Notes: generated from the sequence alone by a model not told the origin. A stretch of 64,000 nt of DNA from Enterobacter genomosp. O (GCF_001022965.1 NZ_LECZ01000021.1:62001-126000), one strand, 5' to 3'; positions 26,838-37,171 are shown, counted from the stretch's first letter. Program-made: numbers and translations.

Positions 26838-27736
26838 GAAAAGTCGGTTTACGCATTGATGTCGATACCTTCAGGGGAACGCGTGACGGCGTACCCAAAC
26901 TGCTGGAACTGCTGAGCAAGCACGGTGTGCGTTCCAGCATTTTCTTCAGCGTGGGGCCTGACAACATGGGACGCCATTTATGGCGTCTGGTTAAACCGGC
27001 GTTTCTGTTCAAAATGCTGCGCTCGCGCGCAGCATCCCTCTACGGCTGGGATATTTTGCTGGCCGGCACCGCATGGCCCGGCAGGCGCATCGGCGCGGGT
27101 AATGAGGCCGTTATCCGTGAGGCGGCGCAGCACCATGAGATTGGCCTGCATGCCTGGGATCACCATGCCTGGCAGGCCTGGGCTGGCGTCTGGGACATCC
27201 CGCGCCTGTCCCGTGAGGTCGAGCGCGGGATGCTTGAGCTGGAGGCCATTACCGGCCAGCCCGTGCGCTGCTCCGCCGTGGCAGGATGGCGTGCGGATCA
27301 ACGCGTCGTGAAAGCCAAAGAAGCGTTCGCGTTTCGCTACAACAGCGATTGCCGCGGAACCGGACCCTTTTTGCCGCTTTTAGGAGACAATCGCTACGGT
27401 ACGGTGCAAATTCCTGTCACGCTTCCTACCTGGGATGAAGTCGTCGGGCGCGAGGTGAACGCTGAGGGTTTCAATCGCTATATTCTGGACTGCATCCATC
27501 GTGACGCCGGTACGCCGGTCTATACCATCCATGCAGAGGTGGAAGGAATTGCGTATCAGCACGATTTTGATGCGCTGCTGACGATGGCCGCTCAGGAGGG
27601 TATTGAATTCTGTCCGTTGAGCGAGCTGCTGCCAGACGACCTCAGCACCCTGCCCGTGGGCAAGGTGGTACGTAATGAACTGGCTGGCCGGGAAGGCTGG
27701 CTTGGCTATCAACAAACCGTGAGTTCGGCCCCATGA
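26834..27736 (+). CDS. arnD: 4-deoxy-4-formamido-L-arabinose-phosphoundecaprenol deformylase
   Basis: Removes the formyl group from the undecaprenyl-linked sugar, committing it to export. A 300-residue polysaccharide-deacetylase (CE4/NodB) fold with the metal-binding start [14 protein letters not shown] and the [11 protein letters not shown] histidines. Start ATG overlaps the arnA stop (ATGA) and the stop overlaps arnT. The E. coli protein has a similar length. Located at the cytoplasmic face of the inner membrane. Confidence 0.97.
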   Translation: MRKVGLRIDVDTFRGTRDGVPKLLELLSKHGVRSSIFFSVGPDNMGRHLWRLVKPAFLFKMLRSRAASLYGWDILLAGTAWPGRRIGAGNEAVIREAAQHHEIGLHAWDHHAWQAWAGVWDIPRLSREVERGMLELEAITGQPVRCSAVAGWRADQRVVKAKEAFAFRYNSDCRGTGPFLPLLGDNRYGTVQIPVTLPTWDEVVGREVNAEGFNRYILDCIHRDAGTPVYTIHAEVEGIAYQHDFDALLTMAAQEGIEFCPLSELLPDDLSTLPVGKVVRNELAGREGWLGYQQTVSSAP

Positions 27737-29388
27737 AAACAGCCCGTTATGGCTTAGCGCTTCTCGCACTGTTTATCGTTTACTACCTTATTCCTGTCGA
27801 TATTCGCCTGCTGTGGCAGCCTGATGAAACGCGCTATGCGGAAATCAGTCGCGAAATGCTGGCGTCCGGAGACTGGGTGGTCCCGCATTTTATGGGGCTG
27901 CGTTACTTTGAAAAACCGATTGCCGGCTACTGGATCAACAGTATCGGGCAACTCCTGTTTGGGCATACGAACCTTGCCGTGCGCGCCGGGTCCATATTCT
28001 CGACCGGGTTAACGGCGCTGCTGGTTATCTGGATGGCCTGGCGTCTCTGGCGGGATAAGCGGACGGCCATTTTCTCCGGCCTTATCTTCCTGACCCTGTT
28101 CCTGGTGTATGGCATTGGGACCTATGCGGTGCTGGATCCCATCATCACCCTGTGGCTGGTGGCGGCGATGTGCAGCTTCTGGCTGGCCTCACAGGCCCAA
28201 ACCGTTGCCGGAAAAGCGGGTGGCTATGTGCTGCTTGGGCTGGCGTGCGGGATGGGGGTGATGACCAAAGGCTTCCTGGCACTGGCGGTACCGGTGATTG
28301 GCGTGCTGCCGTGGGTGATTGCCCAGAAGCGCTGGAAAGAGGTGCTGATATTTGGCTGGCTCGCGATCCTGAGCTGCGTGCTGATTGTCCTGCCGTGGGC
28401 GCTGGCCATTGCGCAGCGTGAGCCTGACTTCTGGCGTTACTTCTTCTGGGTTGAGCATATTCAGCGTTTTGCCCAGAGCGACGCGCAGCATAAAGCACCG
28501 TTCTGGTATTACCTGCCGTTCCTGATTGCGGGCAGCCTGCCGTGGCTGGCGCTGCTGCCCGGCGCGTTTCGTCTCGGCTGGAATGACAGGCAAAACGCCG
28601 GTGGCGGGTTCTACCTGCTGGGATGGGTGGTGATGCCGCTGCTGTTCTTCAGCATCGCCAAAGGCAAGCTGCCGACCTATATCCTGCCGTGCTTTGCCCC
28701 GCTGGCTATCCTGATGGCGCGCTATGCCTGCCTCGCGGCGGAAAAAGGCGCCAGAGCGTTGCGCATTAACGGCGGGATTAACCTGGCGTTTGGCGTCATC
28801 GGCGTGATAGCGGCGCTGGTGGTCTCGCCGTGGGGACTGTCTAAGCACCCGGTCTGGACGTCGGTGGAACTGTATAAAGTCTTCTGTGCGGTGGTGGCGT
28901 TCCTCATCTGGGCCGCGGTGGGCTGGTTTACGTTCAGGCAGAGCCAGCAGCGCTGGTGGCTGGCTGCCTTGTGTCCTGCGGGCCTGGCGTTGCTGATTGG
29001 CTTTGCCATTCCTAACCTGGTGGTGGATTCCAAACAGCCGCAGTCGCTGGTCGATACCGTGCGCGAGCCGCTTCAGGACAGCCGATTTGTGCTGGCCAAT
29101 AACGTTGGCCTGGCCGCTGGCCTGGCGTGGGAGCTGAAGCGTAATGACATCACGCTGTTTGGTCAGAGTGGCGAACTGCGCTACGGGCTGGATTATCCCG
29201 ATGTGAAAGATCGTTTTGTCGGTAAAGATGACTTCGCGCAGTGGCTGGCGGAGCATCGTCAGCAGGGACGCGTATCGCTGGTTATCCTGCTGTCAAAACG
29301 CGATGACCTTTCGCGGGCGAATCTGCCTGAACCGGACAGCCTGTATATCCAGGGTCGTCTGGCCTACCTGCAGTATCTGCCGAAGTGA
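27733..29388 (+). CDS. arnT: lipid A 4-amino-4-deoxy-L-arabinose transferase ArnT
   Basis: Integral membrane GT-C glycosyltransferase that moves L-Ara4N from undecaprenyl phosphate to lipid A phosphates in the periplasm, reducing binding of polymyxins and cationic peptides. 551 residues with 12-13 hydrophobic segments, an N-terminal periplasmic loop [15 protein letters not shown] carrying the catalytic acidic residues, and a C-terminal soluble domain. The length equals E. coli ArnT. Overlaps arnD by 4 bases and shares its last base with the arnE start. Confidence 0.98.
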   Translation: MKTARYGLALLALFIVYYLIPVDIRLLWQPDETRYAEISREMLASGDWVVPHFMGLRYFEKPIAGYWINSIGQLLFGHTNLAVRAGSIFSTGLTALLVIWMAWRLWRDKRTAIFSGLIFLTLFLVYGIGTYAVLDPIITLWLVAAMCSFWLASQAQTVAGKAGGYVLLGLACGMGVMTKGFLALAVPVIGVLPWVIAQKRWKEVLIFGWLAILSCVLIVLPWALAIAQREPDFWRYFFWVEHIQRFAQSDAQHKAPFWYYLPFLIAGSLPWLALLPGAFRLGWNDRQNAGGGFYLLGWVVMPLLFFSIAKGKLPTYILPCFAPLAILMARYACLAAEKGARALRINGGINLAFGVIGVIAALVVSPWGLSKHPVWTSVELYKVFCAVVAFLIWAAVGWFTFRQSQQRWWLAALCPAGLALLIGFAIPNLVVDSKQPQSLVDTVREPLQDSRFVLANNVGLAAGLAWELKRNDITLFGQSGELRYGLDYPDVKDRFVGKDDFAQWLAEHRQQGRVSLVILLSKRDDLSRANLPEPDSLYIQGRLAYLQYLPK

Positions 29389-29723
29389 TGACCTGGATTT
29401 GGCTGATACTGGCAAGCCTGCTGAGCTGCGCGGGGCAACTGTGCCAGAAGCAAGCCACCCGTCCGGCGAAAGCCGGGCGGCGTGGCGCGCATATCGCGCT
29501 GTGGCTTGGACTCGCACTGCTGGCGCTGGGCAGCGGGATGCTGGTCTGGCTGGTGGTGCTGCAACGCCTGCCCGTTGGCATAGCCTACCCTATGCTGAGC
29601 CTCAATTTTGTCTGGGTGACGCTGGCGGCGAAGGCATTCTGGCGTGAGAACGTCGCGCCGCACCACTGGCTGGGGGTTGGGTTCATCATCATTGGGATTA
29701 TTGTGCTGGGAGGGAGCCTGTGA
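29388..29723 (+). CDS. arnE: undecaprenyl-phosphate-L-Ara4N flippase subunit ArnE
   Basis: Small multidrug-resistance-like subunit that with ArnF is thought to flip undecaprenyl-phosphate-L-Ara4N to the periplasmic face. From the ATG at 29388 it is 111 residues, the E. coli length, with four hydrophobic segments and the conserved GQLCQKQAT and [15 protein letters not shown] stretches. A GTG one codon earlier is possible but less likely. Start and arnT stop overlap as TGATG. Confidence 0.95.
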   Translation: MTWIWLILASLLSCAGQLCQKQATRPAKAGRRGAHIALWLGLALLALGSGMLVWLVVLQRLPVGIAYPMLSLNFVWVTLAAKAFWRENVAPHHWLGVGFIIIGIIVLGGSL

Positions 29724-30109
29724 AAGGAGCGTTCTGGGCGTTATGCAGCGTGCTGTTAGTCAGCGCCGCGCAGCTGCTGCTGCGAAGCGCCATGCAGGCA
29801 CTGCCGCCCGTAAACGATATCCTGGCGTTTATCTCTGCACTGTGGCACTTCTCGTCCGGCACCGGGGCGCTGCTGCTGGGGTTGATGGGGTATGTGGCCT
29901 CGATGGGCTGCTGGTATCTGGCGCTGCATCGAATGGCGCTCAGCAAAGCGTACGCCCTGCTGAGCCTCAGCTATATTCTGGTGTGGGGCGCCGCGATCCT
30001 GCTGCCAGGCTGGGGGGAGCGCTTCTCCTGGCACGGGCTGGTAGGCGTCGGGTTTATTATTCTGGGTGTGCTGGTGATTTTTCTGCCCCGAACGTCCCAA
30101 AGTGAATAA
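29720..30109 (+). CDS. arnF: undecaprenyl-phosphate-L-Ara4N flippase subunit ArnF
   Basis: Last gene of arnBCADTEF, partner of ArnE. GTG start overlapping the arnE stop (GTGA). 129 residues with four hydrophobic segments and the conserved [17 protein letters not shown] stretch. Its last 53 bases overlap the 3' end of the convergent acpT gene, so the end of the operon is antisense to acpT; no separate terminator lies between them. Confidence 0.94.
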   Translation: MKGAFWALCSVLLVSAAQLLLRSAMQALPPVNDILAFISALWHFSSGTGALLLGLMGYVASMGCWYLALHRMALSKAYALLSLSYILVWGAAILLPGWGERFSWHGLVGVGFIILGVLVIFLPRTSQSE

Positions 30110-30674
30110 TTGACTCGGTGGTCAGGGTATAAGGGGTCGACGTACAGACGGCCAGGCTCAGCGAGCCTACCTGTAACTGGCTGACCGCGTGTGTCTGCGC
30201 CGTGCTGTCAATGCTGACAATCTGCCAGGCACTGCCGCCACGCTGCTTCACAATCGCTTCTTTCCGTGTCCAGATACGCCAGAACGCGGAAAGCTGTTCC
30301 TCCGGGGCGGCTCGCTCCAGCTCATCGTGCTCTGTCATGCTGAAAACGGCATTCGCCAGCGCCTGCCAGTTTTGCCGGGGACGAATCACTTCAATATCGC
30401 AACCGACTTCGCCTTCATCGCTCATCAGTAAGGCGATATCGTCACCGCTGTGGCTCAGGTTAAACCACAGCGGATCCCCCTTCGCAAAGGCCGGTTTTCC
30501 TTGCTCGCCGTAGATGATGTCGGGGAGCGGGAGAGGGGATAACGTTCTGGCGAGCAGCGTCCTGCCCGCCAGCCAGGAGGCACGTCGGGCACCCTGAGGT
30601 GCTCTGTCTGCGAGCGTTGACGCCAGCGGGTCCGCGCAAAGGGTGGAGATTTTTCCCAGTACAAACTGGTACAT
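30057..30674 (-). CDS. acpT: 4'-phosphopantetheinyl transferase AcpT
   Basis: Transfers the phosphopantetheine arm of CoA to a carrier-protein serine. The 205 residues match E. coli AcpT (195) closely: WLAGRTLLARTLSPLP, the PPTase motifs VGCDIEVIRP (Mg-binding Asp and Glu) and FWRIWTRKEAIVK. In E. coli the gene follows yhhT; here 16 aryl polyene genes lie between and acpT starts 2 bases after apeR ends, so it now forms the end of the ape operon and is the obvious activator of the ApeE and ApeF carrier proteins. The longer C-terminus overlaps arnF. Confidence 0.95.
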   Translation of the reverse strand: MYQFVLGKISTLCADPLASTLADRAPQGARRASWLAGRTLLARTLSPLPLPDIIYGEQGKPAFAKGDPLWFNLSHSGDDIALLMSDEGEVGCDIEVIRPRQNWQALANAVFSMTEHDELERAAPEEQLSAFWRIWTRKEAIVKQRGGSAWQIVSIDSTAQTHAVSQLQVGSLSLAVCTSTPYTLTTESIIHFGTFGAEKSPAHPE

Positions 30675-30676
30675 AG

Positions 30677-31906
30677 TTACGCCCAGCGTTTAATGATAAT
30701 CGAGGTGTTGATGCCGCCAAACGCGAAGTTATTGCTTTGCAGATACTCGCAGTCGATCTGGCGGGCTTCTCCCATAATATAATCTAAAGCACCGCATTGC
30801 TCATCCGGTTGCTTTAAATTGAGCGTCGGGGCAAACCAGCCTTCACGCATCATCTGCACGCTCATCCACGCTTCCAGCGCGCCGCAGGCCCCTAACGTGT
30901 GGCCAAAATAGCTCTTCAGCGAAGAGATGGCCACCCTGTCGCCATAGATGGCTGCCGTGGCCTGGCTTTCGGCAATATCGCCGCGATCGGTGGCGGTACC
31001 ATGGGCGGAAATATACCCTATGTCCGTGGCGCTTAAGCCCGCCATCTCCAGCGATTGCTCCATGCAAATCTGCATGGTTTCACGCTGTGGCTGGGTGATA
31101 TGCGCCGCATCGCAGTTGGTGGCAAAGCCCACGATTTCGCCATAGATGGTCGCCCCGCGCGCTTTGGCGTGCTCCAGCTCTTCCAGAATCAGCGTGCCGG
31201 CCCCTTCACCGATGACCAAGCCATCGCGCTCTGTATCGAACGGTGACGGCGTGGTTTTCGGCGCGTCGTTGCGCTGGCTGGTGGCGAACAACGTATCAAA
31301 TACCGCCGCTTCTGACGGACAAAGCTCCTCGGCTCCCCCGGCGACCATGACGGTTTGATAGCCGTGGCGAATGGCTTCCCAGGCGTAACCAATTGCCTGG
31401 CTGCCGGAGGTACAGGCGCTCGACGTGGGAATGACGCGCCCCCGCAGACCAAAGAACAGCCCGGTATTGACCGCAGTAGTGTGCGGCATCATCTGCACAT
31501 AGGTGGTGCCGGTGATGTTATTGGTGTGTTTTTCCATAAGCATGGAGGCGAAGTCGCTGACCGGCCCCGTGCTGCCCGTCGACGATCCGTAGGCGATGCC
31601 GGTTTGACCCTGGGTCAGCACCGCGTCATCGATCAATCCCGCCTGCTCAAGCGCCAGCTCGGTGGCGCGGGTTGAGAGCAGCGACACGCGGCCCATGGCG
31701 CGAATGCGCTTACGGGTATAGTGTGCCGGGAGGGTGAAATCCTCGATGGGCGCAGCCAGCAGCGTTTGCAGGCCGTCATACTCCCGCCACTCATTCATGG
31801 TGCGCACGGCATTTTCGTAGCCGAGCAGCCGCTGTGAAATGGTCAGCCAGTGCTCGCCAAAGGCGGTCACGCCCCCCATCCCCGTAATCACCACCCGACG
31901 CGTCAT
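30677..31906 (-). CDS. apeR: aryl polyene 3-oxoacyl-ACP synthase (ApeR-type)
   Basis: FabF-like ketosynthase of the aryl polyene cluster, 409 residues, with an intact catalytic triad: Cys165 (SSACTSGSQ), His302 (SAHGTATD) and His336 (YFGHTLGA). In the E. coli system ApeR is a homodimeric ketosynthase separate from the ApeO:ApeC pair. The symbol is assigned from gene order and family. It follows apeQ with a 4-base overlap and precedes acpT. Acts in the cytoplasm on malonyl- and acyl-ACPs. Confidence 0.9.
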   Translation of the reverse strand: MTRRVVITGMGGVTAFGEHWLTISQRLLGYENAVRTMNEWREYDGLQTLLAAPIEDFTLPAHYTRKRIRAMGRVSLLSTRATELALEQAGLIDDAVLTQGQTGIAYGSSTGSTGPVSDFASMLMEKHTNNITGTTYVQMMPHTTAVNTGLFFGLRGRVIPTSSACTSGSQAIGYAWEAIRHGYQTVMVAGGAEELCPSEAAVFDTLFATSQRNDAPKTTPSPFDTERDGLVIGEGAGTLILEELEHAKARGATIYGEIVGFATNCDAAHITQPQRETMQICMEQSLEMAGLSATDIGYISAHGTATDRGDIAESQATAAIYGDRVAISSLKSYFGHTLGACGALEAWMSVQMMREGWFAPTLNLKQPDEQCGALDYIMGEARQIDCEYLQSNNFAFGGINTSIIIKRWA

Positions 31907-32634
31907 AGCATCCCTCCGTTGATCGAGATAACCTGGCGAGTCACGTAGCCTGCCCGGTCCGACATCAGATAGCTCGCCAGCCCGGCCACCTCGTCGGCCT
32001 GGCCCAAGCGTTGCATAGGGATCATGGACATGGCCTCCTTCAGCGCGGCCTCTTCCATCTCGATCATGCCGGTATCAATCAGCCCGGGTGCGATGCAGTT
32101 CACGGTGATTTTGCGCTTTGCTAGCTCAATGGCCAGGGCCTTGGTGGCGCCGATAATACCGGCTTTGGCGGCGCTGTAGTTCACCTGGCCACGGTTGCCC
32201 ATCACGCCTGAAACGGATGACAGGGTGATAATTCGCCCGCCTTTGCGGGTTCTTATCATCGGCATAATGCAGGGGTGAATGACGTTATAAAAACTGTCGA
32301 GGTTGGTATGGATGACGCTATCCCAGTCCTCTTCGCTGAGCGCCGGAAACGCGCCATCGCGGGTAATTCCGGCATTACTGACCACGCCATACCACGCGCC
32401 AAACGTACTGATTTCCTGTTCCAGAACCTCACGGCACTGCTCGCGATTGCCCACGTCAAACGTAAGCAAACGGCCCGTTCCACCGGCCTGAACAATATCA
32501 TCCAGCGTCTCCCTGGCGCCGTCAGCATCACGATGGTAATGCACGCCCACGGTGAAACCGTCGGCCGCAAGCTGACGGGCGATGGCGCGGCCAATGCCTT
32601 TGCTGGCACCGGTGACCAGTACGGAACGTGTCAT
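31903..32634 (-). CDS. apeQ: aryl polyene 3-oxoacyl-ACP reductase (ApeQ-type)
   Basis: FabG-like ketoreductase of 243 residues, reducing the 3-oxo group after each condensation with NADPH. Cofactor motif TGASKGIG (8-15), NAG (87-89) and catalytic Ser140, Tyr153, Lys157 are present. It overlaps apeP and apeR by 4 bases each, so translation is coupled. Symbol by order and family within the ape operon. Confidence 0.92.
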   Translation of the reverse strand: MTRSVLVTGASKGIGRAIARQLAADGFTVGVHYHRDADGARETLDDIVQAGGTGRLLTFDVGNREQCREVLEQEISTFGAWYGVVSNAGITRDGAFPALSEEDWDSVIHTNLDSFYNVIHPCIMPMIRTRKGGRIITLSSVSGVMGNRGQVNYSAAKAGIIGATKALAIELAKRKITVNCIAPGLIDTGMIEMEEAALKEAMSMIPMQRLGQADEVAGLASYLMSDRAGYVTRQVISINGGML

Positions 32635-33104
32635 GATGGAGCTCCCTGAGTGAAAAGTGAGGTTAATTCTTCCTCGCTGGGCTGGAAGGTATTCACGCGG
32701 CCCGTGGCAAGAGGGACGTTATCTGCCTGGATGATGCATTCAAAGCTGCCAAAGCGTTCATCCTGCATCAGGCGTTCGATGGAAATGGTTAACGTGGTGC
32801 CTGCGGCAAAGCGTCCTGCGCCGCAGACCAGCTCGCGCGCACCCAGCACCATGCCAAGCGCGCTGTGGGGCAGGCCTTTCTGCAGACGTTGCCATTCCGA
32901 CCAGACGCCCACGGTCTGGGCCATCAGTTCCAGCGCAAACCAGCCAGGCAGATCGCCGTCAGCGTTCAGGAAGGGGGCAAGCACACCGTGCCCGTCGACC
33001 GTGACGCTGCACGCCGCGCCGCTGTCGGTAATATTCTCAACGCGCTCCAGCAGCATCATCGGCGCGTCGTGAGGAAGGTAGTCGCTGGGGGATAAATAGC
33101 TCAT
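32631..33104 (-). CDS. apeP: aryl polyene 3-hydroxyacyl-ACP dehydratase subunit (ApeP-type)
   Basis: A 157-residue hotdog-fold protein; LSPSDYLPHDAPMMLLERV near the N-terminus carries the FabZ-like His12, and GWFALELMAQTVGVW is the central helix with a Glu. With ApeI it should form the double bonds of the polyene. It overlaps apeO and apeQ by 4 bases each. Symbol by order and family. Confidence 0.88.
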   Translation of the reverse strand: MSYLSPSDYLPHDAPMMLLERVENITDSGAACSVTVDGHGVLAPFLNADGDLPGWFALELMAQTVGVWSEWQRLQKGLPHSALGMVLGARELVCGAGRFAAGTTLTISIERLMQDERFGSFECIIQADNVPLATGRVNTFQPSEEELTSLFTQGAPS

Positions 33105-34270
33105 GACACTCTCCCCAGCAGCAGGCTGGCGTTGTTACCGCCGAAGGCGAATGAGTTCGATAAAATCACCGGCTTTTTCAGCGCGACGCTCTTATGCAGT
33201 AAGCCGCAGGGAGGCAGCGTGTCGTCTGGCGCGTAGCGGGCAAAATCCTGCGGCGGCAGCGGCAGGTCGCGGGTCAGGATTAGCCAGCTTAACGCCGCTT
33301 CGGTGATCCCGGCCGCGCCAAGCGTATGGCCGGTAAGATGTTTGGTGGAGCTGCACGGTACCCGGTCGCCAAAGAGGGCGTTAATCACGGTCGCCTCTAT
33401 CCGATCGTTAAGAGGGGTCGCGGTGCCGTGCAGGTTGATATAGCCCACGTCATCCGCCGTCATGCCCGCCTCATTCAGCGCCTGGGTAATGGCGCGAAGG
33501 GCGCCTTCCCCCTGCGGATGTGGGGCAGAGATATGGTAAGCATCGCTCGATTCCCCCGCACCCAGCAGCGCAACCCGATCCGGTTCGCGGGTCAGCACCA
33601 TCAACGCCGCCGCTTCACCGATGGTGATCCCCCGGCGGTCGCGGCCAAACGGTTCGCACCGCGTGGGCGAGAGCGACTCAAGGCTGTTGAATCCGTTGAC
33701 CGGCATCCGACTTAAGCTATCTGCGCCGCCAACAATCGCCACGTCCACCAGTCCGGCGTCGATCAGACGCTGTCCGCTGATAATCGCCCGGGCGCTGGAG
33801 GAGCATGCTGTCGAGATGGTATACGCCGGACCGTCCAGCTGCAGCCAGTTGGCCAGGAAGCGGGAGGGGTCACCCAGCTCCTGTTGCGGATACTGCCATT
33901 GTGGGCTGGGTTCTCCGTTCAGGGAAAGGCGCACGTACTCATCGCCTTCATCCAGCCCCGAGGTGCTGGTGCCAAGCACCACCGCCACACGGTCGCGCCC
34001 CACGCGCGCAATGGCTGCCTCGACGGCGGGCTGAATCTGCGCCAGCGCGGCCAGCAAAAGCTGATTGTTACGGCTGCGGTGCGCTGACAGGCTATCCGGT
34101 ATTGGCGGCAGTTCACCCTCAACGCCGCCTAGCACGGCGTCGGGCATCCCCTGTAGCCACCCGGCGCGGGGACGCATACCGGGAGCTACCCCGGCGTTCA
34201 GGTTTGCCGCAATCTCGTCGGCCGAGTTGCCCAGCGCGTTGACCATGCCAACCGCGGAAATGTAAATCAT
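33101..34270 (-). CDS. apeO: aryl polyene ketosynthase (ApeO-type)
   Basis: Beta-ketoacyl-ACP synthase of 389 residues from the ATG at 34270, 1 base after the apeN stop; the ORF extends 32 residues further upstream inside apeN, which is not a conserved start. Triad intact: Cys156 (STACSSSA), His281 (NLHGTATP) and His315 (LTGHTLGA). In the E. coli cluster ApeO pairs with the inactive ApeC as a chain-length-controlling heterodimer. A GTG at 34279 is an alternative start. Confidence 0.88.
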   Translation of the reverse strand: MIYISAVGMVNALGNSADEIAANLNAGVAPGMRPRAGWLQGMPDAVLGGVEGELPPIPDSLSAHRSRNNQLLLAALAQIQPAVEAAIARVGRDRVAVVLGTSTSGLDEGDEYVRLSLNGEPSPQWQYPQQELGDPSRFLANWLQLDGPAYTISTACSSSARAIISGQRLIDAGLVDVAIVGGADSLSRMPVNGFNSLESLSPTRCEPFGRDRRGITIGEAAALMVLTREPDRVALLGAGESSDAYHISAPHPQGEGALRAITQALNEAGMTADDVGYINLHGTATPLNDRIEATVINALFGDRVPCSSTKHLTGHTLGAAGITEAALSWLILTRDLPLPPQDFARYAPDDTLPPCGLLHKSVALKKPVILSNSFAFGGNNASLLLGRVS

Positions 34271-34271
34271 C

Positions 34272-34850
34272 TCAGTCACCCAGATATTGAATGGTGATGT
34301 GGTATTTAAAAACGTGCTGCTCGATGCCGATCGGCTCGCGCTTCCCTTTGCGCTGTAGATAGACAATCTCGGTCACCAGCTTGCCGTCGGGGTTACGCAG
34401 TTCGCGTCGGGTGTCAGTATCGTTTAGCGTCCAGCCTTTCGGCAACTGCGGCTGCCAGGCGCTGAGCGGCCAGTGGCTGAGCATCACATCCGCCAGCACC
34501 TGGCTGGCTGGCGGCAGCTGCGGCATAGCGACAGACTGCTCGGTATGGATCCCGGTGCTGTCATAGGTCGCGAGGAACAGACGGATCCCAACCGAGGAGA
34601 GCCCGGCCAGCGTCACCTTTTGCCCGTCAGCGTTCAGCAGAACCAGCAGCGACTGGGTCTGACCGTTAAATCGGCCGGTCAGTAACTGCTGTGAGCGGAT
34701 AGCCGGGGTAATGCCGGGCGGCGGCAGCGTGACTTTGGTTCCCGGCTGGAGCCAGGCCTGCGGGCGCGTCCCTTCAGTATCGGTCGAATGGCTGCAGCCT
34801 GCCAGCAGCAGCGTCGCGGCCAGCGCGGCGGCGCGGTATAAAGCGTTCAT
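34272..34850 (-). CDS. apeN: DUF3261 lipoprotein of the aryl polyene cluster (ApeN-type)
   Basis: A 192-residue predicted outer-membrane lipoprotein: signal segment at 5-18 and lipobox LLAGC near residue 19. Conserved in aryl polyene clusters next to the LolA-like and MMPL genes, so it probably helps move the lipid-linked pigment to the outer membrane; the exact role is unknown. Its start shares a base with the apeM stop (TAATG). Confidence 0.85.
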   Translation of the reverse strand: MNALYRAAALAATLLLAGCSHSTDTEGTRPQAWLQPGTKVTLPPPGITPAIRSQQLLTGRFNGQTQSLLVLLNADGQKVTLAGLSSVGIRLFLATYDSTGIHTEQSVAMPQLPPASQVLADVMLSHWPLSAWQPQLPKGWTLNDTDTRRELRNPDGKLVTEIVYLQRKGKREPIGIEQHVFKYHITIQYLGD

Positions 34851-37171
34851 TATCCTTTTCTCTCGTTCTTAACCGGCATCGCCAGCGGAGCCAGCAGGAA
34901 GGCAGTAAAAATACCGCTTACCAGCACGATACCAAAGCTGCTGATGGCCTGCGTCGCGCTGAACACCAGCATGCCCAGCGTCAGCAGCGTGGTCATCATC
35001 GCCAGGGTGATGGCCAGCATCGACGTCAGCGGCGTGCCGCGCGGGTTGCTGAAAAACAGCGTGTAGTTGATGCCAATGCCGAGGACTAGCACCAGCGCCA
35101 GCAGTGAAAACAGATTAACCGAATGCCCGGCGACGGCCAGCGCCGCCAGCCCGCAGCTGAGCGACAGCACCGAGGGCACGAGGCTAATAAGCCCCCGGCG
35201 CCAGCCAAGACGAATTATCGCGCCGCAGGCAATCACCGCCAGCGCCACGCACAGTAGCCCCGTCAGCAGGGTGCGGTAGAGGGCAAACAGGCTGTCAAAG
35301 CTGGCCTTGCGATCGACCCAGACAACCCCGTTATGGCGGGCGGCCAGCTCGCTGAGTGCCGCGCTGTTTTTGACGCCGTCCACCGGGACGAGCACGCCAC
35401 TTTCCCCGCCTGGCAGGGTCAGCCAGAGCAGACGCCAGCCTTCGCTGGCAGGGCTGGCAAGCCATGCGTCCACGCTGACCGGCATGGCATCCAGATTCGG
35501 TGAGACGGCATTAAGCCCCGCATTGCGCAGCACGTTCGTGACCGCAGGCGCGGCGTTGTGCAACAGCGCAAGATCGCTTTTTTGACGCGCCAGCGAGTTC
35601 AGCGGCAGGGTTCGCCAGCCTGCAAGCTCACCCATTTTTTGCGCCTGCGCCAGCGCCGGGGTGAAGGCCTCCAGCCGCTCCAGCGTTTGCTGGGCCGACG
35701 CGCCGTAAACCACAAACCACTTCTGATCGACGCTCTGGCCGGTCAGGGCGGTAATGGCCTTCTCCTGCGCCAGAATCGCTTTCGGGAGCGCCTGTAGCTG
35801 GGCAATATCGTCGTCTACCCTCAGGGTGCTAATCCCTGCGGCGGAAAGGAGCGCCAGCGTGATGGGCAGGCCAACAGCCAGCGTCTTTTTACGTTGCCAG
35901 GCGACCAGCCAGCGCGACATCAATCTCCTGGCCGGAACCGGGCGCACCGGCAAACCGCGGCACAGCCAGGGGTGCCAGAAGATCACCGTCAGACAGGACG
36001 CGCTCAGCCCCACGGCGGCAAACAGCGCCATCTGGCGGATCCCAGGGAAGGGGGCGAGCATCATGATCAGGTATGCCACGACGGTCGTCAGGAGCGCCAG
36101 CAGCAGGGCATGACGCACTTTGTCCAGGCTTTGCCACGGCGAACTTTCGCGACCGTGCACCATCCGCTCGGTCAGGTAGTAGAGGGTGTAATCTGCCGAA
36201 ATACCGATGATGCTCATGCTCATCACCAGCGTCATCAGGTGCAGCTCTCCATACAGCAGCAGGGTGGCGACCGTGCCCGCCAGCGCGCCGACGGCAATCG
36301 AGATGGCGCACAGCAGCAGCGGCCGAAGGGAGCGAAACGTCGCCACAATTAGCAGGAGCACGCCCAGAAGGGTGGTGACGCCGAGCGTTGAGATATCTCG
36401 TTTGGCCTGCTGGCTGGCGTAATCGCTGTAAAAGACGGTGCCGCGAGACAGCAGCTGCGCCTGCGGATAGCGCGCTTTTAGCTTCCCCTCCAGCGCCTTA
36501 AGGGTGGTTACCAGCCGGTGAGTTTGCTGCATATCGAACGACGAGCCCGCCAGCTCGCCGTGCAGCAGATACCAGGTGTTCCCCGCCTCATCTTTAGTGA
36601 CCAGCCAGCCGTCCATCAGCCGCATTTTCTGGCCGTTTTGCGCGAGGGCGAGCTGCGAGCCGCGCATCAGCATCAGCGGATCGTTTTGCAGCTCCTTGCC
36701 GCTCACGCCGGAAAAGGCCGAGTAGAGCTGGGATAAAATCCACTGCGCCTGCGCTTCGCCGCCGTTTTGCAGGCGGGCGCGGGTGGCCGGATCGATCAGG
36801 CCGTTGCGGTGCTGCCAGAAGAATTCTCCCCAGGCCTTTTGCCCGGCGGCGTCCATCGGGCCTTTGACCTCGCTGAGCGAGCCGCTACTTTGCAGCAGTT
36901 CCAGCCATTGCTGCGCCACGCGCGGGTCCGGATCTTTGCCGGGGCTGACCAGCCAGACCAGCTGGCGGTCTAGCCGCTGCATAAATCCGTCGTTAAGCGC
37001 CGGAGGAATGGCCCCCAGCGTATGTTTCGGCAGCATGGCCAGCACGCTGCTGTTCAGGCGCGCGCCGGGCAGCAGCGACAGCAGCACGCCCAGCAGAATC
37101 AGGCATACCGTGGCCCACAGCAGCGCCGGGCGGAGGGATTTACGGTGCGGCAAAGCGTTGGCGTTCTTCAT
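34850..37171 (-). CDS. apeM: MMPL/RND-like exporter of the aryl polyene cluster (ApeM-type)
   Basis: A 773-residue inner-membrane protein with two repeated halves, each of one membrane segment, a large periplasmic loop and a group of five membrane segments (about 250-400 and 640-770), the MmpL/RND layout. It has PGARLNSSVLAMLPK after TM1 and MSMSIIGISADYTLYYL in the first group. Expected to export the aryl polyene lipid. Overlaps apeL by 32 bases and apeN by 1. Confidence 0.9.
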   Translation of the reverse strand: MKNANALPHRKSLRPALLWATVCLILLGVLLSLLPGARLNSSVLAMLPKHTLGAIPPALNDGFMQRLDRQLVWLVSPGKDPDPRVAQQWLELLQSSGSLSEVKGPMDAAGQKAWGEFFWQHRNGLIDPATRARLQNGGEAQAQWILSQLYSAFSGVSGKELQNDPLMLMRGSQLALAQNGQKMRLMDGWLVTKDEAGNTWYLLHGELAGSSFDMQQTHRLVTTLKALEGKLKARYPQAQLLSRGTVFYSDYASQQAKRDISTLGVTTLLGVLLLIVATFRSLRPLLLCAISIAVGALAGTVATLLLYGELHLMTLVMSMSIIGISADYTLYYLTERMVHGRESSPWQSLDKVRHALLLALLTTVVAYLIMMLAPFPGIRQMALFAAVGLSASCLTVIFWHPWLCRGLPVRPVPARRLMSRWLVAWQRKKTLAVGLPITLALLSAAGISTLRVDDDIAQLQALPKAILAQEKAITALTGQSVDQKWFVVYGASAQQTLERLEAFTPALAQAQKMGELAGWRTLPLNSLARQKSDLALLHNAAPAVTNVLRNAGLNAVSPNLDAMPVSVDAWLASPASEGWRLLWLTLPGGESGVLVPVDGVKNSAALSELAARHNGVVWVDRKASFDSLFALYRTLLTGLLCVALAVIACGAIIRLGWRRGLISLVPSVLSLSCGLAALAVAGHSVNLFSLLALVLVLGIGINYTLFFSNPRGTPLTSMLAITLAMMTTLLTLGMLVFSATQAISSFGIVLVSGIFTAFLLAPLAMPVKNERKG

